A DNA stretch of 19,923 bases, from contig MU129346.1 of assembly GCA_014904985.1 (NCBI GenBank), positions 1-19,923 on the forward strand, written 5' to 3'. Made by a program: the position numbers and the translations under genes. The notes below the pieces were generated by a model. That model searched no databases. It worked only from the letters and a program-made list of their open reading frames with translations, and was not told where the DNA came from. Source of the DNA: Hydnum rufescens UP504. Its lineage: Eukaryota > Basidiomycota > Agaricomycetes > Cantharellales > Hydnaceae. This document shows positions 1-9,924 of this stretch, piece after piece (within the stretch, counting starts at the first letter, position 1; each line of letters starts with the position of its first letter).

Positions 1-54
1 GGGGGGGGGGTTGGAATGACAAAAGGAAAGGATTATTGAATGAAATGGGAGGAA

Positions 55-2367
55 TTATTGTAGAGAATTAGTGAAGGCACACAACAGCACAGGTGGTACA
101 CAGGGTTGCTCTGTTGGTGCCCTGGATTCTCCCATAGAGTTGACTGCAACACCTGCATCTTGCACATGGTAGACTGTATCATTTCCCCAATCAATGATCA
201 AGGCAACATCTTTATCTCCACCTTTCTCATGTGCACCCCATGCCTCCACCTTTATTGGGCAGTCATTTCCTTTGTAGAACCAAGCCACCAGGAATCTCCA
301 CTGGGATGCATCCCATTGCTTGTTTGTATGTCATGGATGTGGGGCAGGGCATTCACTCTCAAGAAGCCATCCAATGATGCAAATACAGTATTGAACAAGG
401 AGGCTGAGAAACTGTACCAAAGGTACAGTGGATGGAAACCAGGTGTAACCATTGGAAGTGAACAAGTTCTTGATGTACTTTGAAGCTGTGGAGTAGGCTG
501 AGTCATGTTGCTTGAGTTCATTATTGTGCTCTTTTTTCTCTGCCTCTTAATTCCACTTTTCAAGACCATTTGGATCAAGCTGCTGATGCAGTACCTTCAC
601 AAAAAGCTCATCAAGTGATTTTTGAAGATTGAGGCCACCCTCAATCAAGCTCTCAATCTTGGGGGAGCTGTGGATGATGGCATTCTGGGCATGTGCTACA
701 TGTGCATTGGGACATCTACACACCAGAATCATGTAGTGTGAATATCAAACTTAGACATGTGTCCCATCTTGCCCTTGAAGTGCTTCTTTTGTTGACTCAT
801 GAACTTGGCCACCTTAGTGCCACTGGTGAATTTGACATCATTCTCCACCCTTGAGGATTGAGCAACAGTATGGAGTTCATCCAGCCAATTTTTGAGGGCC
901 TGAGAGTCACCATTGAATGATTCCTTTTCTTTGATATATACATCTGTGAGCTCAGCTTGGGAGACTGAGACCAATGGAGTAGTGAATTAGTACATTAGTT
1001 ATACACCAAAAACTTTGGGGTGTTATGTTTAGGAAGTCCATCCATTTTTTGTTTCCTAGCATACCTATTGAATGGATTGGCTGATCACCTGAGGGGCACA
1101 ACCATGCTGAGGTTTGCCAAATGTTGGAGTTGGTGAAGTGGACAATTGGACTTGTCCACCAACCCCTGCAGAGCATCATTAAGGGCATTGCAGAGTGTTG
1201 CCACAGAGTCACAAAGGTCATTAGGAATTGGACCTCTGTTATATGGCTCTCATGGCAGTTGAGGTGCATCTGCATGGTTTGTGTTGGTCTCATCATCCTC
1301 CCAATTACAATCCACATTGTCATCAATGTCACTGCTACCACCATCCCAGAGTCAGACTGAGGGCTGTTGATGCTGATTTTGCTGCAGTGCTGCATTTGGC
1401 CACTGGAAATCATCCCAACCCTGGAAACTTGGGCACCAATGGTGCCTGTGCTGTTGGAGCTGCTGGCTGTGGCAAGTCCAAGGCATTAATTGGAGATGGC
1501 CCAGATGGAACAAGTGGGCACCTATGAAGTGCCTTCAGCAGCTTTGAGATCTTGATCTTGGACTGCTCTAAGTTGAGACCCCACTTGTCTGCAAAGAATG
1601 CTAGCCCTTTGATGATGCCAAGAGTGCCACAAGGACCTTGTCTCATCTCCTCCACAAGGCAGGATATGGACACTGCTTGGAAGACATGATTCATAGTGCA
1701 GTCAATGTACTCAGAATCATCAAGGGGATCTGCCCCTTCATTGGGTAAGGCCAGTAAAATGTCATTAAGGGCATCAGCATCCCAGAGATTAAGGAAGTCA
1801 CCAGGACATGCCACAAGGATGCTAGGATGTAGGTGGTGCACTAACTCTTGGGCATCATCAAGGATCTTGCAAGGATTAGAGATCCCTCAAGCCTCTTCCA
1901 GCAAAGTGTTGGGTGTGTCAGATACTGGTGAGGGAGGGTGGGTCTCATTGGATGAACAATCAATGAGTTCTGATCCAGTAATATTGGGATGTGAAAGATG
2001 ATGGGGAGGCAAAAGATGATGGTGGGGTGAGAGGGCTCTAGGGTGCTCAATCTGCCTAGGAGGGATCCTGACATTGGGGTGAAGTCCACATATGGCAGAG
2101 GATTTTGGACCAACAATGCAATAGTTTGATTTCACTTGCTTGCCACCCAGAGGTCCAGACTTGCTTGACTACAGGCAACACATAAGACAAAGATAATAAA
2201 TTAGAACCTGAGAAAAACCATATCTTGGGCAACTCATCATCATTTGAGCTGGTGTGTCCATCAGAAGACTTTGAAATAGCCAAGCATTTGGCAGCAGAAT
2301 GTCTTAACAAATTTGATTTTTTAGGAGCATTCTGTTGAAAGATGTGGGTGGCAGGTGCCAAATCCAT
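55..2367 (-). pseudogene. Decayed gene of unknown family
   Basis: I do not recognise the family. The likely start is ATG at 2365-2367, opening a basic, Ser/Asp-rich N-terminus (MDLAPATHIFQQNAPKKSNL). After a probable short intron near 2170-2210 the frame runs on through 2135-1410: a Pro/His-rich stretch, then a segment including NLWDADALNDILLALP and FFADKWGLNLEQSKIKISKL, probably helical. A one-base frameshift near 1412 moves into an acidic, Asn-rich stretch, then NDLCDSVATLCNALNDALQG. Another break lies near 975-1085 (intron or indel), then NWLDELHTVAQSS at 729-974. A frameshift near 730 leads to SLDELFVKVLHQQLDPNGLE and finally AWFYKGNDCPIKVEAWGAHE, ending at 55-57. In-frame stops are TGA at 1887-1889, 1352-1354, 1250-1252, 1085-1087 and 331-333, and TAA at 547-549. 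There is no CpG in the whole gene. It shares orientation with both KDZ copies, so it could be a passenger ORF of a large KDZ element, but nothing proves that. Confidence 0.5.
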
Positions 2368-2702
2368 TACATAATATGTATGTGATCAGAATTGGCTGCA
2401 GACCCAATCCACTGACACTCCCACTTGCAGAAATAATGATCAGGTGGGGGTTGTACCAAATAGGACAGGGGAAGGGGGGGGGACAAGATCAAAGGACAGA
2501 ATAAAAGGGGGGTAGACACAAAAGGTCTAAATTAGGGGCAGGGTGAGAGAGAAAAGGGTATGCTCCCACTGAAGCAGAAATAGGTTGAAGGAATGAAAAT
2601 GAAAATTGCTCCCACATGCACCTCAGGCATATAGATTTGGACCCTTTGGGATGGCTTTTACTGCACAGGAGAGGACCCAAAGGGTCCCTGAACCTATTAC
2701 AA
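2368..2702. other. Non-coding stretch upstream of the decayed gene
   Basis: No convincing reading frame. It contains G-rich runs (2466-2482 and around 2508-2513) and the inverted repeat at 2639-2687. It would hold the promoter of the minus-strand gene starting at 2367, but I see no clear TATA box. CpG is absent. Confidence 0.4.
2639..2687. repeat. 12-bp inverted repeat (hairpin)
   Basis: GGACCCTTTGGG at 2639-2650 is the exact reverse complement of CCCAAAGGGTCC at 2676-2687, leaving a 25-base loop. It lies just before the first CATGAG units of the satellite. It could mark an element end or be a transcript hairpin; function unknown. Confidence 0.6.
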
Positions 2703-2831
2703 ACTCATGAGTGGGACCACATTGACTCATGAGGGGACAGTGCTAAATCATGACCAGGGCATCATCATTGCAGGGTATTGACAATAAATCTCATGAGTGG
2801 GGTCATTCAACCCATGGGGGGCCTGCCAGGG

Positions 2832-3556
2832 CTATGGTTGCCAAAGTCAGGTTCAGGTCAGGTTTTGCCCCATTTGGGCAAAACCTGAACTTAACCAAAA
2901 CCTGAATCTTCTCAATTGGCAAAACCTGAACCTAACCTGAAGAAAACCTACCTTAGGTTAGGTTCAGGTTAGGTTCAGGTTTAACCAAGGTTCAAACCTG
3001 AAATCATGAGCCCCTTCAGACAGGAGAAATATCTGAGCTCAACACTGATTTTAACCATAATCCAGAATGAGTGATCAATTCTGGCAAGTTCCAGAATTAT
3101 GTAAGCAGGTTCCTTGGTGGAGAAATATGTTACTTTGAAGTGAAGTTATACATAAAACCTCATGAACAGTTTATATTGACTATACATAGTCTATGTATAG
3201 TCAATATAAACTTTGTATGAGGTTTTATGTTTAACTTCACTTCAAAGTAACCTATTTCTCCACCAAAAAACCTGCTTACATAATTCTGGAACTTGCCAGA
3301 ATTAATGACTCATTCTGGATTATGGTTAAATCAGTGTTGAGCTCAGATATTTCTCATGTCTGAAGGGGCTCATGATTTCAGGTTTGAACCTGGGTTAAAC
3401 CTGAACCTAACCTGAACCTGAAAACATGGGGCCCAAAACCTGAACCTGACCTGAGGAAAATTACATGAAACCTGACCCCAATGGAACCTGACTTGGGTCA
3501 GGTTCAGGTTCAAACTCAGGTTTTCCAGGTTTGTAACCTAACTTCAGCAACCATAG
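2832..3556. mobile_element. Foldback / MITE-like element inserted in the satellite
   Basis: A non-coding element of about 725 bp. The ends are inverted: CTATGGTTGC at 2832-2841 and GCAACCATAG at 3547-3556, with similarity continuing about 10 bp inwards. CCAGGG flanks both sides (2826-2831 and 3557-3562) as a candidate 6-bp target-site duplication. Inside each end are stacked AGGTTCAGGTT / AACCTGAACC motifs. The centre is a long near-perfect palindrome. Satellite-type CATGAG units occur on both sides, so it probably inserted into the array. No transposase is encoded, so it would need one in trans. Subterminal motif stacking is seen in hAT-like elements, but the family is not established here. 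Confidence 0.7.
2961..3419. repeat. Large near-perfect palindrome centred at base 3190
   Basis: GACTATACATAG (3178-3189) and CTATGTATAGTC (3191-3202) flank a single central T. Similarity continues outwards for over 200 bp per arm, with few substitutions and small indels, through GGGGCTCATGATTTC and into the AGGTTCAGGTT blocks. The transcript of either strand would fold into a long hairpin. This is the body of the foldback element. Confidence 0.9.
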
Positions 3557-5247
3557 CCAGGGCCATGAGTCTGGTCATCAACCACATGGGTTAGACCTCC
3601 AGACCCATGAGTTGGGGCCCTAGAGCCATGGGTTTGAACCCCAGACTCATGAGTTTGACCCTTGGACTCATGATTCAGGTCATGGAACTCATGGGTTTGA
3701 CCCTCAGACTCATGAGTCAGGTCATTGGACTCATGAGGAAGGGCATCAGAGTCATGAGTTTGACCCCTGGACTCATGAAATAAGTCATCAGACTCATGAG
3801 TTAGGTCATCAGCCCCATGAGGTTCAGCCTCTGACTCATGGGTATGACCTTCAAACTCATGAGTTAGGTTGCCAGACTCATGAGTTTGACCCAAGGTGTC
3901 ATGAGTTTGACCCCCAGCCTCATGGGTTAAGGCATCAGACTCATGAGTTCAACCCCCAGACTCATGGGTTTGACCCACAGGGCATGGGTTTGACCCCCAG
4001 GCTCATGAGTTTGACCCCCAGACTCATGAGTTGACCCCCAGGCTCATGAGTGTGGTCATCAGACTCATGAGTTTGACCCCAGGCTCATGAGATTGACCTT
4101 CCAACTCATGAGTTAGATCACCCAACTCATGAGTTTGACCCACAGACTCATGAGTTAGATCACCCAACTCATGAGTTTGACCCACAGACTCATGAGTTAG
4201 GTCACCCAACTCATGAGTTTGACCCACAGACTCATGAGTTAGGTCACCCAACTCATGAGTTTGACCCACAGACTCATGAGTTAGGTCACCCAACTCATGA
4301 GTTTAACCACAGACTCATGAATTAGGTCACCCAACTCATGAGTTTAACCCACAGACTCATGAATTAGGTCACCCAACTCATGAGTTTAACCCCAGACTCA
4401 TGAGTTTTGGTCATCAGACTCATGAGTTTGACCCCAGACTCATGAGTTTGGTCATCAGACTCATGAGTTTGACCCCCAGGCTCATGAGTTTGACTCCCAG
4501 ACTCATTGAGATTGACCCCAGGCTCATGAGATTGACTCCCAGACTCATGAGATTGATGCTCCAACTCATGAGTTAGGTCAGCCAACTCATGAGTTTGACC
4601 CCCAGACTCATGAGTTAGATCACTGGACTCATGAGTGTGGTCATCAGGCTCATGAGTTTAACCCCCAGACTCATGAGTTTGACCCCCAGACTCATGAGTT
4701 TGGTCATCAGACTCATGAGTTTGACCCCCAGACTCATGAGTTTGACCCTCCAACTCATGAGGTAGTCACCCAACTCATGAGTTCAACCCCAGACTCAGGA
4801 GTTTGACCCCCAGACTCATGAGTTTGACCCTCCAACTCATGAGGTAGGTCACCCAACTCATGAGTTCAACCCCAGACTCATGAGTTTGACCCCAGACTCA
4901 TGAGTTTGACCCTCCAACTCATGAGGTAGGTCACCCAACTCATGAGTTCAACCCCCAGACTCATGAGTTTGACCCCAGACTCATGAGTTTGGTCATCAGA
5001 CTCATGAGTTTGACCCTCTAACTCATGAGTTTGGTCATCAGACTCATGAGTTTGACCCTCCAACTCATGAGTTAGATCACTGGACTCATGAGTTTGACCC
5101 CAAACTCATGAGTTTGACCCCCAGACTCATGAGTTTGACTTCTGGAAACTGTGGTTACTTTGGTATCCATGATTCCAGGCTCTTATCCCCTGAGTATGTT
5201 CCTGTCTATGAGTCAGCCATTTGGACTGCCTGCCCCACCAGAGGGTG

Positions 5248-8200
5248 TCAACTTAAGTCAATTTTATTACCAATGGTCCAACCAAGATTAAACTCTCTCC
5301 TAATATTATCCTCCTGGCTCTCACTCTCAACACTCTCACCCTCATCTATCAAACACTCCACAACAAAGTCATCAACCTCTGTGTTCTCCACCTCAAATTC
5401 CAACCCTCCACCATCCAATAATTTAAACTCCTCCTCTTCTTGATTCTCCTTGCCTGCTATCTCTCCTCCATCTTCATGTTCCCCTGCCACTGCAGCAAGT
5501 CATATGTGCAGGGGCCAATCCAACTTCTGGCCTATCTTGATGGTGCTCAACCTTTGGTACCACTTACTCCCAACATACTTTACAGTTTGCTGTTGACATT
5601 GAAGCTGAAACAGGAGGGAAGGATCTGTTTGATCAGGGAGTCATCATGAGGAATTTGCATTCTTTGGACCTAAAGAACAATAAGGGACTTGTACCTTTGC
5701 ATCTGTCCATGGCAAAACCAATTGCCCTCCATTCTCCTTTGAGCCAAGCAACTAGGGATTGCAGCTGATCTTTGAGGTAGGAGATATCTTCAATTGCCTG
5801 GTCATGAATATGCATTGCCTTGATACCATTTCAGGTTGCCTCATCTGCTAGCCAAGCTGGGGGATGTTCTTCTTCACCTAGATCCAACCCAGCATCCTCC
5901 CAAACATCATCAGCATCCCCAAGGCCAAATATGGAAGAAACCTCCAGTGGTTTGGGGATTTTTTTGTCCCTATGAGAAGGAGATCAAGATTGGAGTTTCT
6001 TGAGATCACCACAGAGTGTATTATACTGTAAGACAAGTCTTTTGATGGCTGGGGCCCTCCTTTTCAAAGCATCTGCTGTCTGTGCATGTGCCTTGTGGTC
6101 TTTTCACATTGCCATGGGGTCAGTGCCTTTCAGATTCAAGAAAAATAAATCAAAACTAACCAAGAGTAGCCCTAAAATAGGCCCTTTCCAACTGTTCTGA
6201 TTCAAACCTCCTCTCCCTAATTCTTGCTCTGATACGATGCTTCAGGGCCCATATATGCAACTTCAAAGCTAGGAACTTGTCTCTCTTTGCTTTTTCCAGG
6301 ACTGTTGCAGTGGCACTGTCCTTCTCTGTCAGCTGCTTCACAGCTTTGGAAATCCTAGCTGAGAGTTGTTGATTGGATGCTTCCAGATCAGATTGTTGGA
6401 TTGTCATGTCCACTCTCTGTTCTGCAGACTCCAAATTGTCTGGAAGGGCAGCCATGTCATGGAGAAGTTTCTGAATGGCAGCCTGTGTATTTGACTGGGC
6501 CTCAATCATGGACAACAGGTTTGTCACAAAAGCACTAGCAAGATTCTTTGAGGCAACTGGAAGGGATTCAATAATTAGGGTCCATGCCACCCAAGATTTC
6601 CATTTTATGTTAGAGAATACTTACTTGGGAGGGGTTTAGATTGAGTAGTCACCTGCTCTTTCCAGGAGTTCTGTAAATCCTTTATAGGTATTCCAATTTG
6701 CACAAGGCTATGCTTGGCATCTTGCAATCATCCAACAGTTCTTGTTATTCTCCTATATAGCCAATGTCCAAGGGAACCACATCCAGTGTCATTCATGTGG
6801 GAGACTTGGAGATCCAAGTAGAATAGTCTCTGGTTATGCTATTGACAATACCCCCATCAGATGAAGAAGTTGGAGGCCTCAACATCCACTTACCCCAGAT
6901 ACACAAAGGATTGGTATGAGTTTCTTGAGAGCACCCCAGCACCTTTCACACCCTTCCCCATCAGAAAAACCAAACCCCTCTCTTTTTAATGGGTGATAGA
7001 TACATTGGCAGGGCCATTGGTGACCAAAGGCATGGAACACCGAAATGCCCCACTCCATCTGGTTGGAGAACTTGGGCATCAGGTGGAACTATAAGGCAAG
7101 GAAAACAACAATCAGTACTGATTAGGGTACATACAGATACTGCAACCAATGCACCTTCAATGTACTCCTGTGGAGTTGACATCCTATGTCATATAAAATA
7201 CTGGCCTTCCACCAAGGTGGTAATCCTTGGAATAAGGCCATCAGCAAGGCAACTGCATAGTACTGCTTTTCACCAGGAGATGTGATGTTTGCAAGATACA
7301 AGACCCTATCATGCATGCATATCAGGGCCATGAGACCTGTGTCTGCAAAGCTGGCTACTGAGCCCTTCTGATGGTTCTCATCTGTGGCCTTGAATGATTT
7401 TTCACAGTTGTTGAGCACAGAGACAGGAATTTTCAGCCCAGGCTCCACAATATCTTTGGCCTCCAAGCTATCTACATTTGACAACCCCGAGCTCTTCCCT
7501 TTTCTATGCCTCTCCACATGAAGCTTCACCTTGGCAATGTCCTCAGGGGAGAGGAAGCACATCCATGAAATATTAAGCTCAGGGTCAGAGCCACCAGTGC
7601 CATGAAGCCTCACTTGTTGGAAGCATGCATCAAGGCAGTAGATGGCATGGAACCTACATAAGATGGCACTCAGTAAAGTAAAGATTATTTGAAGCAACAG
7701 TTTCCCACTTACAAATTCTTGGATGCCTTGGCACCATCTGCTGGATGGGAAAGGAAACATTGGTATTGCAGATAAGGGCTTGGGGTGTTGTCGTTCACAG
7801 GGCAATGGTCCTGGCTTGAAGGAAAGTAGGACGTCACTTGGCGCTTCTGCGAAAGAGTTTCCACCTGTTCTGTAGTCCAGTCCAGGGTAGGGACACTGGA
7901 CAGCACAGCTCCTGAGAGCTGTGCCTCCTGGACAATATTGTGGGTGAGGCCTGCTGCTTGCTGTTGAACTTGTTGAAAATACACCAGGGCTGTTCCAAAC
8001 AGGCGACGTAATGCATCCTGATGGCAAATAAATGTATAAATCTGCATCCAATGAGCACGACTAAAACATGGGCATACCTCAGAAGGCACATCAAATCCTT
8101 TTTGCATCAGGTATGCTGTAAGGGCTCCACTCCATGCAGATATGTTGGGAACCCCATAAAGGAAGACAGTTGATGCCCAAAGGAGATGATTGAGATCAAA

Positions 8201-8640
8201 TGCAGAGCAAGGTTGTACAGGACTAGAAGGGAACATTCCTGCATTTATCAGAGTGAGGGTGAGAGGTTGGCATTCACAATAACAGTAGTGTTGGGCATCA
8301 ATTGCTGTAGGGTGTGCAATATCAGCACATAGGCTGCTCCATTGTTGTCTCTTTGGCACTCACATTCGCTGGACACTGTTTGCACAGTAGCATCACATTT
8401 GTTCTGGCCACAAATGCAAGGGGATTGCATGCCCATTGTCATTTTTGTACAACTGTATTGAGTTGCTTGGCACCAGCATATGTAGGGCATCACCAACATT
8501 GGCAGGAGGTTGAGCCATTGATCAGCAGTTATTTGTCTCCATTTCTGATGGTGGTTCACCCCCCCAGCATCACTCTGTAATGGTGCAGAATAACCACCTA
8601 ATGCACCCTCAAAAAGGTACCTCTTAGGTGGGTTCTGGTT
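5248..8640 (-). pseudogene. KDZ-family transposase, copy A (decayed)
   Basis: Transposase of the KDZ class, DNA transposons expanded in basidiomycetes. From the N-terminus: a cysteine-cluster region (CICGQNKC, CYCECQ) at about 8600-8080, with a frame change near 8350-8400; then FHAIYCLDACF, TGLMALICMHDRVLYLANIT, YDIGCQLH, GISVFHAFGHQW and SDGEGCER; then a coiled region (LALKLHIWALKHRIRARIRE), PPAWLADEA, and an acidic tail ending at 5248. Expected catalytic acids are present: Asp 7629-7631, Asp 7188-7190, Glu 6954-6956. Introns that restore family-like joins are 8018-8077, 7654-7712, 7089-7154, 6839-6893 and 6100-6160; another probably lies within about 6546-6626. In-frame TGA stops lie at 6728-6730, 5984-5986, 5831-5833 and 5500-5502, so it is not functional. 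CpG is nearly absent. Confidence 0.88.
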
Positions 8641-8666
8641 GCATTGGCCTTTGACCTAAGAGGTGG

Positions 8667-8676
8667 TTTTTATATA
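8667..8676 (-). promoter_or_regulatory. Candidate TATA box for KDZ copy A
   Basis: The minus strand reads TATATAAAAA a few tens of bases upstream of the first readable codons of copy A. An 11-bp inverted pair (ACCTCTTAGGT at 8620-8630, ACCTAAGAGGT at 8656-8666) sits between them. Placement fits a core promoter, but A/T-rich sequence makes chance matches likely. Confidence 0.3.
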
Positions 8677-8735
8677 GGCATGTCTAGGCAGTGTCTAAAG
8701 GTGTTCAAAAGATGAAAAATTTCTAAGTCCCTATA

Positions 8736-8768
8736 ATAGGCGCGCCTATCTGCGCCTGCCGCAGGCGC
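8736..8768. repeat. CpG-dense nested palindromes
   Basis: ATAGGCGCGCCTAT (8736-8749) is a perfect 14-bp palindrome. It is followed at once by GCGCCTGC-C-GCAGGCGC (8752-8768), a second palindrome with a one-base centre. This is by far the densest CpG patch in the first 10.7 kb. The core TAGGCGCGCCTA matches the TAGGCATGCCTA of the neighbouring repeats except CGCG for CATG. Confidence 0.85.
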
Positions 8769-8810
8769 CACTCCCAGGCTTTTTAACTATTTGATAGGCG
8801 TTCTGGGGTT

Positions 8811-9210
8811 GATTTAGGCATGCCTAAATCAGTTGTGTCTAATGATGTCTAGAGCTTAATTATTGACTTTGAAGAGGCCTACCAAGGGTTAATTTAGGCA
8901 TGTCTAAATCAGTTGTGTCTAGTGATGTCTAGAGCTTAATTATTGATTTTGAAGAGGCATATCAAGGGTTGATTTGGGTGTGTCTAAATCAGTTGTGTCT
9001 AGTCATGTCTAGAGCTTAATTATTGACTTTGAAGATGTGTCTCAATGGTTGATTTAGGCATGTCTAAATCAGTTGTGCCTAGTCATGTCTAGAGCTTAAT
9101 TATTGACTTTGAAGAGGTGTCCCAAAGTTTGATTTAGGCATGTCTAAATCAGTTGTGTCTTGTCATCTCTAGACCTTGATTATTGACTTTGACAAGGCCT
9201 ATCAAGGTTG
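8811..9210. repeat. Five tandem copies of an exact 80-bp unit
   Basis: Units begin at 8811, 8891, 8971, 9051 and 9131, always 80 bp apart with no indels. Each contains a (near-)palindrome around TAGGCATGTCTAAATC, then GTGTCTAG(T/A)(G/C)ATGTCTAGAGC, then TTAATTATTGACTTTGAAGA. In the first copy, GATTTAGGCATGCCTAAATC (8811-8830) is a perfect 20-bp palindrome. No coding frame is apparent. Confidence 0.92.
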
Positions 9211-9231
9211 TCTCATTCAGGTGCATTGATT

Positions 9232-9437
9232 GGTGTCTAAATCCTAAATTAAACTTGTAATTGCCCTGGAATCATGGTGGTGCCTATTGGTGTCCACTGG
9301 TGTCTAAGCTTGCAATTAAAGTTGGAGTTGCCTTGGCACCATGGGAGTGTCTATCAGTGTCCACCAGTGGTCCCCAAGTCCTCAATGAAAATTATAGTCA
9401 CCTTTGCATCACAGTGGAGTCTATTTGGTGTCTAGTG
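9232..9437. repeat. Three diverged ~68-bp tandem copies
   Basis: GGTGTCTAA-type starts occur at 9232, 9299 and about 9368, each followed by an AATTAAA(C/G)TTG-like stretch, a GCCTTGGCACCATGG-like stretch and GTGTC(C/T)A. Copies are more diverged than the 80-bp units and lead into short GTGTCTAGTG(A/G)T repeats at 9430-9465. Confidence 0.6.
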
Positions 9438-9482
9438 GTGTCTAGTGATGTCTAGTGATGTCTACACTTTCCTTCCCTTCAG

Positions 9483-9770
9483 CCCACTCTCCAGGACAGT
9501 CCCCAGAATCAAAGGACATCATGTGAATGTGAAACATGGTGTGGCCTGCAATGCTCACTTATCCACAAGTATGAACAGCTGGGTAGCAGTGTTCTTATCA
9601 AGTGTGTGGTTGAATTGTCCAGTGGCAGGGGGGCCTTTGACCTCCTAGACACACTCTCCAGAGCAGTACTCTGGCACCAAAGGACATGATTCAAATGTAA
9701 AGCATTGGCCTGGGGAGTTGAGTAGTGGTGTTCTTGTCAATGGTGTGGCTGAATTGCCAAATAGCAGAGT
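9483..9770. repeat. Diverged direct repeat of ~120-145 bp
   Basis: CACTCTCCAG(GA/AG)CAGT begins both halves (about 9485 and 9651). Each half then has CAAAGGACAT, a GTGAATGTGAAACAT / CAAATGTAAAGCAT stretch, AGTGTTCTT(A/G)TCAA and GTGTGG(T/C)TGAATTG. The intervening and following sequence to 9920 shows no gene. Confidence 0.6.
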
Positions 9771-9924
9771 TCTTGAATTTCAAGTGGGAGAATAACTTTT
9801 TCCCCTTTCAAGTGGGCAATATTGGGGCTATTTGATGAACTCAGTTAGTAACAGGTTGAATGTCCCCTGATCTGCCAAGAAAACCACAATGTAAAATGTG
9901 TAATGCTAGGTCTACATACTGAAT

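Larger units (their letters stand above)
2703..5145. repeat. 21-bp satellite of ACTCATGAGT palindromes
   Basis: The perfect 10-bp palindrome ACTCATGAGT recurs about every 21 bp. For example, CATG starts at 4212, 4233, 4254 and 4275. Spacers come in a few flavours: TTGACCCCCAG, TTAGGTCACCCA and TTGGTCATCAG. In 4085-4390 two spacer types alternate to give a 42-bp higher-order unit. Diverged units start near 2703 (2703-2815) before the foldback element, and the dense array resumes at about 3563. Because 21 bp equals seven codons, the minus strand shows open stretches of THES/THEL heptapeptides; they break at every length change and are not credible genes. CpG is entirely absent. The array ends about 100 bp from the C-terminal end of KDZ copy A. 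Confidence 0.93.

Noticed and set aside
1..10. Ten G at the window start as a biological signal
   Set aside because: A homopolymer at the very edge may be a sequence or assembly boundary; nothing supports more.
2850..3530. Interstitial telomere from AGGTTAGGTTCAGGTT motifs
   Set aside because: Basidiomycete telomeres are TTAGGG-type. These motifs are irregular, inverted at the two ends of the element and belong to its subterminal region.
3544..5063. Minus-strand open frames of THES/THEL heptapeptides (3544-3894, 4024-4293, 4364-4585, 4878-5063)
   Set aside because: They exist because the 21-bp satellite equals seven codons. They break at every unit-length change, sit in different frames and have no non-repeat domain.
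3563..5145. CRISPR-like array
   Set aside because: Spacing is only 21 bp, spacers are themselves repeats, and the context is eukaryotic.
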